Positions 53,545 to 64,000 of a stretch of 64,000 bases of DNA are shown here, one piece after another. Position 1 is the stretch's first letter, and every line of letters starts with the position of its first letter. Below the pieces are notes generated by a model. It was not told the origin of the DNA, did not search any database, and saw nothing but the letters and a program-made list of their open reading frames with translations. The DNA is from Bipolaris cookei (lineage: Eukaryota > Ascomycota > Dothideomycetes > Pleosporales > Pleosporaceae), in NCBI GenBank assembly GCA_002286855.1, contig NRSV01000094.1:21074-85073 (forward strand), written 5' to 3'. The translations under genes and the position numbers were made by a program.

Positions 53545-55061
53545 CTACAGCACATACAGCCATCGGTCTGCGCCCAGGAAGTCAACCTCGTCAACTTGTT
53601 CGAAAGAAGCCGCTTCGTTTGTGTCATACAGACCAGTGTTACCATAAGGCCCTTTGCTGCTAGAGATCGCAGCAGGCGACCAGCTGCCTCTAGAAAGCTG
53701 TCGCAGTGTCGAAAAATCACCGTGCACTTTTTGAAGCCCAGGTTCAAAGATGTAGCCAGCGAAGAAGAATTCTATGTATAGGCGGTCGTGCCTTGCATGG
53801 CGCGAGCAGTTTTCTATCAAGAGACGGGCTCGATCAAGGAGCATTCGGAGAGCCTCTGTGGTTTTCGACGTCCAGCGGCTGCTTACATGCTCACAGATAT
53901 GAACTGCGCGCACTTGGAGAGTACCAGAAAACCTGCAAAATTCGTTATAGAAAAAGTCTGCGCATATTGTCGGCACCGACACAGACAGAGTCTCCAGTTG
54001 AGAGAGTTTTCGAAACATTGCGCAGTAGTCCTCGGCACCACCGTTGGGAGAGCCAGGGTGGGAATGACAAAACCCGTCTTGCGATCGAGGACTGTGCTCT
54101 ATGACCCGAAGCGTTACAGGAGCTGCCTCGGTCATCGCCACTACGCTGTCGATGCTCGTCGAAGAATTGCAAGTCAGGTGAAACTCTCTAAGCCTTGTAG
54201 CAGTGCGGGCGATCGCAATGATGTCTCTGTCTGTGATAGGCATGAAGGTTGTGTTCCCAAAGATTTTCAGGCGGTGCAAGTAGCTAAAGTCCACCGAAGG
54301 CAGGGGGTCGAGATCGGTCCAGTTCGTCTTTTCGGCCATCTGCTGGGTCGTCGGCTCAACGCACTGCAGCTCGAGGGATTCCAGTCGCACTCGGCGACCT
54401 GTCAGTAACATCTGCCACGATTCGGAACTAATGTACCGGATGGCTGTCCATGGACATGACAATGAAGTGAGACTGTCGCATTCTTTCAGTGACTCGTAGA
54501 CAAGTGAAATCGTCTCGGCAGTATAGAAGCCATGAACACACGCGCGCCTGATCGCAGATCCAAACTTAGGAAACTCTCTACAAATACTGGCCGTCCTTTG
54601 TAGGGTGGCGAAAGGGTTGCGGTAGACAGCAATGCCTGTTGGACGTTCGATGAGTTCGTAGAGTGGATAAAGGCGCCGATGGGGAGATAGATCAAACCAT
54701 TGCTACACAGTCAGTATTATCATGGAGAACGTATTTGGCTCGCAAAAAACCAGGGGGAGGGGGGGGACGTGCTTACCTCTGCACCTCCCCAGTTTTTTAG
54801 GTAGAGCTCGCGTAGTGCATAGTCCAAGGCCCAGTCATGCCACTTTCTACACACTAACCGCAGTACAGAACTCACATCCCACTTCAGCCGATCCAAAGGA
54901 AGAAGTCCTCGCACATAGCGCTGACAGTGCGATGGAGATAGTAGCATGGATGAACCTGATATCCCATAGGTGAATGTAGGGCCATCGCGTATATTGGCCT
55001 CTGCGACGTCCTCCAAGATTTGGGAAAGAATCTCGAATGGTAATGTTTGGATGCTCATCAT
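53545..55061 (-). CDS. F-box-type protein
   Basis: Exon 1 is 55061-54777 (ATG at 55059-55061), the intron 54776-54703 (74 bp, GTAAGC donor, ATACTGACT branch, GTGTAG acceptor) and exon 2 54702-53545, giving 480 aa. The N-terminus has an F-box (IQTLPFEILSQILEDVAEAN) and VLRLVCRKWHDWALDYALRE. The remainder is leucine-rich and helical (TISLVYESLKECDSLTSLSC, FSYLHRLKIFGNT), as in fungal F-box proteins that recruit substrates to SCF ubiquitin ligases. The intron removes a poly-C tract (CCCCCCCCTCCCCC). Confidence 0.85.
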
Positions 55062-55632
55062 CTGCGGCTACTTGGGTTACCGAATGACGGTATCAGGGTT
55101 TAGATCATGAGCAAATGTGGACAGAAGAATAAATGTCTGAAGTTAGGGGCGACGGGACAAGTCTTGCATGCTTTTGCCTGTGAGAGAACACTCGGTATTC
55201 TATAAGCGTCCCAGCAAGGGCTGCCAATGTTTGCATTGATAGTGGATATTTGCATTTACTCTCGCATTCTGGTCAATCATCACCACATCACTCTGTCGAA
55301 TGAGCTATCAGTACCGACTTGTCCCCTCTATTTCCACAGTCTCTAAGCACTCAAGCGATACATAGCATGTGTTGACGAGCACGCAAGTAGTAGCCGAGTA
55401 TGGAGCAGTCGGAATAGCAATGGCAGCGTTGTACGGCTGACAACGTAAGCATTTGCGGAAACGCTGAGGCAGATTTCAAAGCCAGCCGCGCGTAAGCTGA
55501 CTGTATAGCACAAGTGATGAGTAGTTCTGCTTTGTATCCTAGATCTAATGCACATAAAGTGCCTGGTTGCATAGCGAATGGAGGCACTGACAGGAAGTGG
55601 TATCTATCGAGCTCACTTCTTCTTCACTCAAC
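55062..55632. other. Divergent promoter region
   Basis: Between the minus-strand F-box gene and the plus-strand LPMO gene. No gene seen. Confidence 0.4.
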
Positions 55633-56532
55633 ATGTACACAAAGACTCTCGTCCTTCTTCACTGGGCTGCCAGTGTTAGCGGACACATGTAGGTGGTTTG
55701 ATGTGTTTGCATGCTGTCCACACAAGTTGCAGTATAGAATATGCGATACTGCTAGACCGTATACTAATGATTGACCAGGTCACTTTGGTATCCCGGGCCG
55801 CTCGGGGGCGCCAAAGAGGCCAACGCAATGTCTACATACGTAGACTCTGAGCTCAACTTCCCTCTGGGATGTTGTGACGAGAACGGCCAAGCTACCTTGG
55901 CCAGCCCGGGCATCTGTCGGGGTCACCTTGACATGTTCGACGAGCAGGAGCCGCAGGTAGTGTGGCAAGCCGGCCAGAATGCCTATTTCCAGCTTTCCGA
56001 TCATACGTACGCAGCAGGCACGCCAGGCTCCACACACCACGGAGGCAGTTGCCAGGTTGGCTTCTCTCTAGATCATGGCCAAACATGGAGAGCGGCGGCT
56101 TCCTTCTCTGGCAACTGCCCGCGCCGGGCGGAAGATGGATCACCCGGCAGCCAGACGTTTGACTTCCAAGTCCCCCGTGGTATGCCGAGTGGCAACGCTC
56201 TGTTCGCTTGGGTCTGGCTGAACCGTGAGCACGAGTTTTTCGTCAATTGCGCCAAGGTCAGAATCACAGCCAACACTTCGCGTCTTCCATCGACCGACAT
56301 GTCCCTTCCTTCTGGTGGACTCTGGAGGCAAAACAAGCCGAAAAATTCCCGTTCATGCGAATGGGACACAGCTCCCACAATGAAAATGAGCTACTATACT
56401 ACTGATGCTGACTGCATGCCGAACGCCAAGCTACGGCATGCGCAAAGTGATGACTTTGAGTTCGGTTGGGACGTGGCGTGTGGCGTCGTAGAGGGTGATG
56501 GGGCTTTCCCAATCCAGATGATCGCCTGCTGA
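55633..56532 (+). CDS. Secreted AA11-like lytic polysaccharide monooxygenase
   Basis: Exon 1 is 55633-55688 (ATG, signal peptide MYTKTLVLLHWAASVSG), the intron 55689-55778 (90 bp, GTAGGT donor, CTAATGA branch, GACCAG acceptor, phase 2) and exon 2 55779-56532, giving 269 aa. Cleavage after VSG would leave His as residue 1 (HMSLWYPGPLGGAKEAN), the N-terminal histidine-brace residue of copper-dependent LPMOs. The second His lies in GSTHHGGSCQVGFSLDHG. GMPSGNALFAWVWLNREHEF and NCAKVRI match the core of chitin-active AA11-type enzymes. Even Cys content suits a secreted protein. The substrate is not proven; activity on chitin or another beta-glycan is inferred. Confidence 0.88.
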
Positions 56533-56703
56533 CGGGGTTCGTGTCATCGTCCACTAGCGCAACGTCATTCATCGCGCAGTCTCTACAAGCTACTCTATAT
56601 AGTGTGGTAGGGTGTAGTAGTGCGACCAAGCCTACACATGATTACAATGGATAGTTAGTAGTTTCTAGTAGATACAAGAAACTATACCTATGTAGGACCG
56701 GTT

Positions 56704-57040
56704 GTAACGGGCTACGCCCCTTGTCCCTAAGACCGCGCTTAGTACTAGTTATAAGCAAAACTCAATAAAAGTAGTTATATCGCAAGCCAGGTGTCTTTAC
56801 CGGGCAATGGGCAGAACGTGGTACTGCAGCCGTTGATGGGAGGCGGTAAATCGACCACCATTGTCCCTATTCTAAGTGTAAACCCAGAAGTACCATATAT
56901 AGTCACGTGGTTACTCACTAACTAATAACACTGTATTTAAACTTGCTTCGATCATGATACATACAGGAATACACAATACTTCCTACACTCTCAACTGCTT
57001 ACACTAAGTGCATAGCACGTGGGTAGCTGTCAGATTATGC
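56704..57040 (+). pseudogene. Remnant with LTR-like start and Walker-A motif, split by a solo LTR
   Basis: At 56704 a TGTAACGGGCTACGCC start resembles the LTR-like insertion at 239. From about 56795 a frame reads NGQNVVLQPLMGGGKSTTIV and PIL, a P-loop phrase like the MGEGKS motif of the fungal DUF3638 ubiquitinyl-hydrolase-type proteins. A copia solo LTR (56877-57003) interrupts it; beyond the LTR the frame meets a stop. Only a fragment; identity weak. Confidence 0.3.
56877..57003 (+). mobile_element. Solo copia LTR with perfect 5-bp target duplication
   Basis: 127 bp, TGTAAACCCAGAAGTACCAT to CTGCTTACA, flanked by CTAAG on both sides (56872-56876 and 57004-57008). Same family as 5711-5837 and the 3' LTR at 61096-61222. 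Formed by LTR-LTR recombination of a full element. Confidence 0.9.
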
Positions 57041-58283
57041 ACCGTTGTGAACAGGCCCATGAGGGAGTTCATTACACCAGGCCTAGCTTGCCATGAGCAC
57101 ACCAACTTCAGCGCGATGGTCATGGACGCAGCTCACAAAAAGAGATGCGAGATAAGCCAGTTGTAGTTCTTGCGCTACCTCCACCACAGCCAGCACGACC
57201 CTTCTGTCCCGATGCAGCAAAATACGCCTGCAAGAGGCAACAGTTGCACGTTGCGCACAGCGCTCTGCAGTACCTTGCCGCTAGCGGTACTATTCAAGCC
57301 GTCGGAGCCACCCAGGGAGGTGAACGTGGTGGGCAGCACGACGTAGCCGGCAAGCGTGAGCCAGGAGAAGCAGCTGGCGCAGACATTGTACCGTGTCCGT
57401 GCCTGGTTTGCCTGCACACACATGGCCGTGTAGCGTGTCTGCTCAGAGCCCATACCGTTGTTTTGTCTTAGCGGGGCGGGCCGCTGTAGGGCGAGACAGT
57501 TGATTTAAACAAGATCGTACGGTACTTGCACGCTACTCGAGCAGCTGGATGCAAGAGCCCGAATCTGGGCCTACGCAGTGTGGCCGTTTCTGTGGCAGCA
57601 AAACCCGAGCATGGTGCAAACGAGTCGCCTTATTAAGGCGGTTGAGTGTCTCCAAGAGACATCTATTCCCGTGTTCGTACAATAGCATAGATTTGTATAT
57701 GTTTACTACAGCTTTATTGGCTTGCACGTCCTGTTTTCTGAAGGTCCGAAGTGCAAAACCGTCTCGTCTTGGGGTGCGTCCTGGGTCTCAGAGATGGGTA
57801 TTAGATTAGTCATACTTGCTTGGAAGACTACAATCGCTTAATCTTAAAGTACATGGTGTTCATCTCGTGACGGGGCGCGTCTTGTGACTTAGGGATGGAC
57901 GTTACTTCGTTTTTCTTCTTAGTAGTTATGGAACGAATTCCCTTGCGATCAATTCAGCTTCTTCAACTCTTTTCCACCAGAATCGCCTGGAATCCTCACG
58001 AACTACTACTATCAATTTCCACACTAACCTAGATCGAGGGCTAGAGAAGTATAGCGCAATTACGTGTAACAATCAACCATACACTACGACACGTTTTTTT
58101 CTGTTTCTCTTTGCTCTCTATTAATCATCTCCTAAGCTAAAAGCTGAAGATACCGATTACCTATTGGGTTGATTGCTAAAGAGCCATTTGTATTAGGATG
58201 GAACTGGTCTCTCCACCTTCAACGAAACGTTGCATCTTTGTATCGTACTCTTTTATTCCAAAACTCTTGATTCTACGGCGCTA
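57041..58283. other. Gene-poor stretch
   Basis: About 1.2 kb. A 108-codon frame at 57145-57471 is GC-rich but has no motif, and alternative frames across the same stretch look equally protein-like, suggesting a decayed gene. Nothing else supported. Confidence 0.35.
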
Positions 58284-59738
58284 CTAATCAAAATAGTGAT
58301 TGTCAAACATATAATGATGTGCTCTTTCTTGGAGCTTCTGACACCACTGCTTCAGGGAATCGCCATTCTCTTCTGCCCAACGTACATAAGACACATTTTC
58401 CATAGAATATGAATCTCCGGAGGTAGAGATGACATAGGAAGAAAAGAACATCCCACATATGAGAAAAGGATAATGGCCAGGGTCAAATAATTGGGGACCG
58501 TTGATCTCTAATGATGTAAGCTTTGTGCAATCACTAAGCATGTCCAGAGCGTTGTCAAATCCTTCGCCATCTTGAAACACAGGAAGATGTAGAGATACAC
58601 ACATTTTGTCAGCGGTGCTGCTCTCCACCAATCGCTCTAAGTCCCCAGGTTGAATAAGAAAATCGGTGAGGGTGACATCGTTAGCTGTCCAGGATGCTAA
58701 CCGAGTAGACATGATCGCGAGAAAACCTCTCAAGTGTTTGTATTCACAATTCTCTCCAATCGGCATGCCTCGAAGGGATAGAGATGACAACCTTGGCATT
58801 CCGTTAAGTGCTTTGGCGAAAGATATAGCGCATTCGGTCACTAGGGTAGTCAATATCAGCAAAGATCGCGAAAAGAAAGGAGAGAAGCGTACCAGAATCG
58901 GGTAAAATGCGAAATGTAATTGCAAGTTGAGTGAGGAAAGCTGGTGGCTGCTGCAAAAATAGATTGACAGTGTTTTCTGATGCTGGGGTTGATGGGTAGA
59001 ATTCTCCACGGGCTGGGGAAGAACTGAGGATGTGGAGAACACTGAGGTTAGGGGTAAGAGGTTCCAGAAGAGCCTGCAACTTTTCCATGATCTTACCACA
59101 AAGCTGATCAAGCTTCAGTATATCATCTGTGAGAGTCTCACAGCGTTCTCCAACGCTAGTCCGACAGCGTTCTTTAAGAATACCAGGCTGGAAGATGCGG
59201 AATTCCTGCAATTCCGAAAGTTGACAAGAATCTGGGCAGAAATCACTCCAAAATTCGTCATCTTGAACAAGACTCTCAATATCTGGAGAAAGAGAGAGGT
59301 ATTGGAGGCCTTTGTTAGGGGTCTCAGGGGTCTCAGTGTGTACGTCCTGTGTCGATGCCATCCAGCCAATACACGAAGTATGAATACGGAGGCTCTTTAC
59401 ACATCCGCTCTGTGTCTTGGCTATGTATTTCAAAAATGACAGTCTTTTGCGTGAGACCTCTATGTTGAGTTGGGAGTATCGAACCTGTCCATATGGTGCG
59501 CCCAAGGTTTTTTGAAGATACTTGGATGTCAATCGCAAATAGAATATGTCTTCATCCATACAGTAATCGGCGATCCAATAGAGAAGTTCTGTTGGTATTT
59601 GGCCGGTCAGGTATGGTAAACTGTGAGCCTGGTGAAGTGAGTTATATGAAGGTTAGGAGTATGCGACCAATTACTTACGGTGTCTGGATCAGGGAGGGTA
59701 GTAATCATGCCGCCTGAGCTGCTTGATCTCTTCTGCAT
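58284..59738 (-). CDS. F-box-like protein, three exons
   Basis: Exon 1 is 59738-59679 (ATG at 59736-59738; a second ATG at 59708), the intron 59678-59629 (50 bp, GTAAGT to CACCAG), exon 2 59628-58893, the intron 58892-58841 (52 bp, GTACGC donor, TGCTGAT branch, CCTAG acceptor) and exon 3 58840-58284. The frame is clean, giving 450 aa. The N-terminus LTGQIPTELLYWIADYCMDE and IFYLRLTSKYLQKTLGAPYG is a typical fungal F-box-like start. The rest is leucine-rich, with no catalytic motif (MPRLSSLSLRGMPIGENCEY). It probably recruits a substrate to an SCF ligase. Distinct from the F-box gene at 53.5-55.1 kb. Confidence 0.8.
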
Positions 59739-61095
59739 TTAGGTAGGATATGAAAAGGGGAATATTGGTTGTAAGTGGTCGTGAGAGACTATTTATGTAG
59801 GGTCAGACTCTTTGTGGTTTAACATTCCTCCCGAAAGAAAATGTGAAGGATTCAAGTGATATTGGCTCCGCTCGAGCACCTGGCGCTAGGGATTCGTTCC
59901 AATAGAGAGGCTATTGGACTAGACGTTTTACCACGTTCTCGCACATGTCGGTGCCCTTCTTGACCATCATCGCGGTCCGTATGCAGGACCGGCCCCATAA
60001 CTTGTTCATGCGTACAAAGTACTACATGCGTTTATCCGGTTAGTCCCTGTTCATTGAAAGCCAATCAGGCAGTGATTTCGCCCATTGCAGGAATATGGCC
60101 ACGCATCTGCATTACGCACCCTGATCACTCGACTGGCTTGGCACTCGCGCCCTTTACCATCCCACAAAGGATCAAACCATTGCTTGTGCCGAGATGCTTC
60201 GATTGAGTACCCAGATACGTCAGTAAGCAGTGACTCATGCTGCCCTCCTTTAGCCCCTGGCAAAGTTGAGACGGCTGAATATGCTGCATCCCTAGATCCT
60301 GCTCATAACTTCTTGGTGACCCATCGTCTTGATAGCACATACTGCTGCTCAGTTCATGCATGCAGGTGGTCATGACCGCAGTCGAGCAAGGGGAGCCTGC
60401 TGCCTGCAGCCAACCAGATGCAGGGGGTGAAGCGGCAGACCTGAGGTCCACTTACCAGGCGAAGCGAAGAAGGCAGCCGTCATTTTGTGCGGTCCTCCAG
60501 GCGCATGCAAGCTCCCAACGCACGCACCACGTGCCTTGTCATCGGGATTCTGTTGACCCCTGACGTAACGTATCAGCATAGCCATGCAGGCACGGCACGG
60601 AGACCTAGCAGGATGGAGCTTGAGCCACACATACGTACGTGCGTGACAGCATGCCTAGGAAAACAAGATTTAGTGAGTTCGCGCCATAGACGGGTGAGCA
60701 TTTTGTTTCTTGGCTAATGTGCTGTATCCAATGAAAACCAAGCTATCTAGGGGCCTACTCCTTGGAAATTTCGTTTGTGTGCCACATGAAATATTGGCGT
60801 GATAGGGGAAGTAAGGAATAACGCTAACAGAAAGGAAGACAGCACGGTTGATCAGAAGCTGCAACGAAACCTTGTGCGGAGGGGATCATGAATCGAGACC
60901 CTGGTGAAAAAATACCACAGGCTGAGTAGTAGATAGCTGTTTTCTCGTTTATCGAATGGGGCAAATCCGGCAGCCATTTCCCCCCTTGATTGCCACTTAA
61001 TCTGGTCACTGGGCGTGGAGGAGTTAATGAAAAATAAACAAGAAATGAGTTCTATAGAAAATATCGGTGTACAGGTGCATTGTCAGTGGTAAATG
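59739..61095. other. Gene-poor stretch
   Basis: About 1.35 kb to the copia element. Overlapping frames at 60050-60660 on both strands lack motifs. No gene supported. Confidence 0.4.
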
Positions 61096-61222
61096 TGTAA
61101 GCAGTTAAGGTTATAAGAAGTATTGTGTATTGTGATGTGTATCATGATAGGAGCAAGTTTAAATACAGCATTATTAGTCAGTGGGCAACCACGTGACTAT
61201 ACATGGTACTTCTGGGCTTACA
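61096..61222 (-). repeat. 3' LTR of the copia element
   Basis: 127 bp; in element sense it starts TGTAAGCCCAGAAGTACCAT and ends CTGCTTACA. Highly similar to the solo LTRs at 5711-5837 and 56877-57003. Confidence 0.9.
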
Positions 61223-61573
61223 CACCTCCCTCAGATTCGAACGCATGTTGAAGCTGATGTGATCATAGGCCACCCCCTGCTCTGTACATGAGTAGGGCTG
61301 CTTGTACGAGTGCGGTGGGTAGCCGCTTGAATTGGAGCAGTGCCAGGTGGGGATCGTCCGCCGTCGCGGTGTTGGTGGACCTCGCTCTGTACTATGGGCG
61401 TCCCCAGTAGTCGGACGTCTCCTAGAGCTAGCACTGAGGTCCTGACTGCTTCCCGTTCTGTATGGAGTTTGGTAGTGTCCCTTGATGTGAAAGAAAGAGC
61501 TTTATGAGCGTACAGCCTCGTTAAACCTGTAAAAACCATATAGGAAAAACCAGGAAGAGTACTGCACCATAGC

Positions 61574-64000
61574 TTATGTGGTAGGAAATGTATCAAAATG
61601 CAAAAGTGATACCCAATTTTCATGTCTCTGGCGAGGCAGTAGTTTAGTAAGTCCATCAGCGGGTTGAACGCTAGTAGGTATATATGTAAGGTTGAAATTG
61701 TGAGCTTGTGCTTCTTGACGAAGCCAGTGATGGTGTATATCGACGTGCCTAAGCGACGTCTTCAGCCGTGGTGTAGCTGCTGTAATCAGCCGTATTGTTT
61801 GTTGGTTATCACAGTATAGTATCTGCTTATGGTCTGGATCGAATTCGATATCCTTGAACAGTCTCCACCACCATAGCAGCTCTGTCCCTGCAGATGAGAC
61901 AGCGACTAGTTCAGCTTCAGTGGTTGATTTTGTGACACATCGTTGTAGTGTAGCCTTCCAGTCAATAGGGCCGCCAAACAGGAAGAAGATATAGCCTTGT
62001 GAGCTCTTCCTTGTGGCCTTATGGTCGGCGTACGAAGCATCTGTAGCACCATAGAAGTCTGGTTCTTGATGATCTTCGATGTGCGCTGTGTCGGTAGAGA
62101 TAGAAGCATTGTAGTGTAGTGCTCGGTCTTTTGTAGAGTATAGATAGCCGAGTGTTTGATAAGCAGCGTTGATATGCTGTTGTGAAGGATTGGTAAGAAA
62201 TTCAGCCAGCTTTGAATGCGCCTTTGATACATCCGGCCGTGTAGCCGTTGCAACGTAGCCGATTGATCCGACTAGCTGTGCATATCTGTGTATATTTGCG
62301 TCGTTTCTCGGCTGGTCTGAAGGGAGTAGTTCTTCAAGAGGGAGAGGGGTAGCTGGAGGCCGTTTGAACGATTTTGGCGATGAGTATTTAGCGCTGAGCT
62401 TATCGAGATAAGCTGACTGCGATAGCCAGATAGATCCGGTTAATCTATTGCGATGTGTTTGTATTCCGCAGAAGGTGGATAGTTCGCCAAGCGACCGGAT
62501 CTCATAACGACGTAGTAGCTTGCGCTCAAAGTCGCCAAGCACTGCTATGTGAGCTGGACGCGCGAGGATCACAATATCGTCAACGTAGAAGAAAACGATT
62601 AGCTTTTCGTTTCTCCAAAGGCATGGCGCCTCCTTGACTTCTTGGAGGCTTAGTTCTTTAAGCGTCTTTGTGAGCTCTTTGTACCATAGTAGTGGCGAGG
62701 CCTTGAGACCATATAGGGCTCTGCGTAGCTCCCACAGATGCTCTGCGTCAGAGAAGCCTTCTGGCGGGTGACAGTAGACAGGTGTGTTGAGCTGAGCATT
62801 GGTAAACGCGTTGACTGCGTCGTATTGCCGTATCTCAAGGTTAAAGTATGCCGCGATAGCCATAAGTCCTCGAAAGATGCGTGTAGCTAGAGTTGCAGCG
62901 TATGTATCTTCGGCTGTTACCTGAAGATCGCCTCGAACGCAGATTCTAGCTTTATATTTAACTAAGTATCCCTCGTTATCAAGCTTGTATTTGAACACCC
63001 ATATAAGCGGCAGGACTTCAGTGTCTTGAGTGTTAAAATCCTTCCAGAATATAGTCTTGTACGTATCCTTGCGCTTGATATCTGAGATCTCACGTTGCAT
63101 TGCTGCTATAAAGCCTTGCTTATGTACAGCAGGGAGCTTCATAACATCCTGGTAGAAACGAGGTTCAGGAGGTAGCGTTGAGTGGTGAAATCGTGTTTTC
63201 GGAGCTGTGATAGATGCTGCCACGAACGTGGACCAGTATTTACTGACGAAGAAGCTGCTGCTTTTGCGTGTAGGCTTCCTAGATCTTGCTGCTCCTTCTG
63301 GCAGTATGTGTGAATGGCGTAGATTGCCGTCGATAAGTTCGCGATTTGCTGCAGCGTTTGTGTCTACGGAGCTTTCTATCGCGTCGCGTCGCTTTCGCTT
63401 TCTTGATACTTGAGGCAATGGCTGCGTTTCTGGAGTAAGCGTAGACCTGCGACCGATTATAGCTGAAGAGGCAGTTTCGTGATCTGGGTCTGGAGTAGCT
63501 GTTATCGCTGGTGTGGGTAGAGATCGGTGCCCTACGTCGTGATGCTCATGAGGCTTTTCAATGCCTTGAGTAGGCAAGGTTGGCGTGTCCTGGCTGGCTG
63601 TTGTTGTAGCCCCTTCGTCCTCTTCTTCAGAAGACTCTTCTGGATTCTGCAGTGGTGGCATGTGGATTGTTTGTATAACCTCTTGTATCTCTTCGCCTTG
63701 TAGGAGTGGATCTTGTCCATCATATGCTTGGTAGAACATGTCCTCTCTAAACGTCACATCACGTGTGCGAATGACTTTGCCCTGGTGCGCTCTACTCTTT
63801 GCTTTTGGTATCCAGATTCGGTAGATATTTGAGGCATCATAGCCAACTAGATAGCCTATGAGAGCACGAGGAGTAAGCTTGTCACCTCGCGGTATTTGCG
63901 TGCGCAGCGCGTATGCTCGGCAGCCGTAGAGTTTGAGATGAGCTAATGAGGGCTTCTTGTAGTACGCCATCTCAAATGGTGTTTTCCAGCTAAGAGATCG
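61574..64000 (-). CDS. Copia polyprotein fragment: integrase C-term, reverse transcriptase, RNase H
   Basis: Open from the window edge (RSLSWKTPFEMAYYKKPS) to the TAG at 61574, over 800 codons without a stop. The integrase end has HLKLYGCRAYALRTQIPRG and RALIGYLVGYDASNIYRIW. An Asp/Glu/Ser/Thr-rich spacer follows. The RVT_2 domain has LPLIWVFKYKLDNEGYLVKY, QYDAVNAFTNAQLN, WELRRALYGLKASPLLWYKE and the catalytic FFYVDDIVIL. RNase H shows YGATDASYADHKATRKSSQG, CVTKSTTEAELVAVSSAG and ILYCDNQQTIRL, then LRHVDIHHHWLRQ. No frameshift or nonsense codon is present, so this copy may be recent and active. Confidence 0.95.
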   Translation of the reverse strand, partial: RSLSWKTPFEMAYYKKPSLAHLKLYGCRAYALRTQIPRGDKLTPRALIGYLVGYDASNIYRIWIPKAKSRAHQGKVIRTRDVTFREDMFYQAYDGQDPLLQGEEIQEVIQTIHMPPLQNPEESSEEEDEGATTTASQDTPTLPTQGIEKPHEHHDVGHRSLPTPAITATPDPDHETASSAIIGRRSTLTPETQPLPQVSRKRKRRDAIESSVDTNAAANRELIDGNLRHSHILPEGAARSRKPTRKSSSFFVSKYWSTFVAASITAPKTRFHHSTLPPEPRFYQDVMKLPAVHKQGFIAAMQREISDIKRKDTYKTIFWKDFNTQDTEVLPLIWVFKYKLDNEGYLVKYKARICVRGDLQVTAEDTYAATLATRIFRGLMAIAAYFNLEIRQYDAVNAFTNAQLNTPVYCHPPEGFSDAEHLWELRRALYGLKASPLLWYKELTKTLKELSLQEVKEAPCLWRNEKLIVFFYVDDIVILARPAHIAVLGDFERKLLRRYEIRSLGELSTFCGIQTHRNRLTGSIWLSQSAYLDKLSAKYSSPKSFKRPPATPLPLEELLPSDQPRNDANIHRYAQLVGSIGYVATATRPDVSKAHSKLAEFLTNPSQQHINAAYQTLGYLYSTKDRALHYNASISTDTAHIEDHQEPDFYGATDASYADHKATRKSSQGYIFFLFGGPIDWKATLQRCVTKSTTEAELVAVSSAGTELLWWWRLFKDIEFDPDHKQILYCDNQQTIRLITAATPRLKTSLRHVDIHHHWLRQEAQAHNFNLTYIPTSVQPADGLTKLLPRQRHENWVSLLHFDTFPTT

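Larger units (their letters stand above)
61096..64000 (-). mobile_element. Ty1/copia retrotransposon, 3' part (runs off the window)
   Basis: The element is on the minus strand. Its 3' LTR is 61096-61222, preceded (in element sense) by a purine tract CTGAGGGAGGTG. The pol frame reaches the window edge. Gag, protease, most of integrase and the 5' LTR lie beyond position 64000. Confidence 0.93.

Noticed and set aside
53788..54408. 206-codon plus-strand frame
   Set aside because: Antisense to exon 2 of the F-box gene, whose spliced frame is well supported.
57145..57471. 108-codon plus-strand frame next to the solo LTR
   Set aside because: Several frames across the same GC-rich stretch are equally open; probably decayed sequence.
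60125..60451. 108-codon minus-strand frame
   Set aside because: Overlapped by open frames on both strands with no motif; not supported.

Overview
The window is filamentous-fungal nuclear DNA, most likely an ascomycete of the Dothideomycetes/Pleosporales type. This rests on short 43-90 bp spliceosomal introns with GTATGT/GTAAGT-like donors, CTRAY branch points and YAG acceptors; on fungal families such as FunK1 kinase, CAP10/GT90, 3CxxC zinc finger, SET+MYND and AA11-like LPMO; and on fungal transposons (Tad-like LINE, pogo/Fot-like, hAT, PIF/Harbinger, Ty1/copia). Many broken genes have CpA-to-TpA or TpG-to-TpA stop codons, as expected after repeat-induced point mutation (RIP). The species cannot be fixed from sequence reading. 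Several genes below are only visible after joining exons by hand.

Layout. 0-3.8 kb: a decayed PIF/Harbinger transposase with an LTR-like insertion, then a 5'-truncated LINE on the minus strand. 3.9-9.2 kb: an orphan three-exon gene, a solo copia LTR, a decayed chromodomain copy, a 66-aa hydrophilic protein gene, MITEs and a CYTH/thiamine-triphosphatase-like gene. 9.7-13.4 kb: a cytochrome P450 with one apparent frameshift and a frameshifted unknown gene. 15.4-23.3 kb: a FunK1 kinase, a GT90 glycosyltransferase and an ankyrin protein with a Cys-containing tail. 24.5-31 kb: a truncated hAT transposase, a second ankyrin ORF, and a complete 2,140-bp pogo-like transposon (44-bp terminal repeats, TA duplication) inserted in a gag-like ORF. 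31.2-34.1 kb: a chromodomain reading frame followed by a maltose/galactoside-type acetyltransferase; its 5' part is duplicated at 5.9-6.75 kb. 34.1-36.2 kb is repeat-rich and includes a TTAGGG-motif cluster.

36.2-45.1 kb is the most gene-dense part: an RNase H-amidotransferase-like fusion, a finger protein, a T1/BTB protein, a 3CxxC zinc-finger protein, a BTB-like coiled-coil protein and a partial gene. 45.6-47.9 kb: a RIP-mutated dynamin-like GTPase pseudogene. 49.9-59.7 kb: a SET+MYND gene split by one TAG codon, a telomere-end-binding-like OB protein fragment, two F-box-type genes flanking a secreted LPMO, and a solo LTR with a perfect 5-bp duplication. 61.1-64 kb: the 3' part of a copia element on the minus strand, running off the window.

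No operon-like or biosynthetic cluster is evident. Genes are monocistronic and mixed with repeats, so the region reads as an accessory, repeat-rich compartment. The most interesting items are the chromodomain-acetyltransferase pair of copies sharing an identical nonsense codon, the RNase H fusion, the split SET-MYND gene, and the telomere-related fragments.
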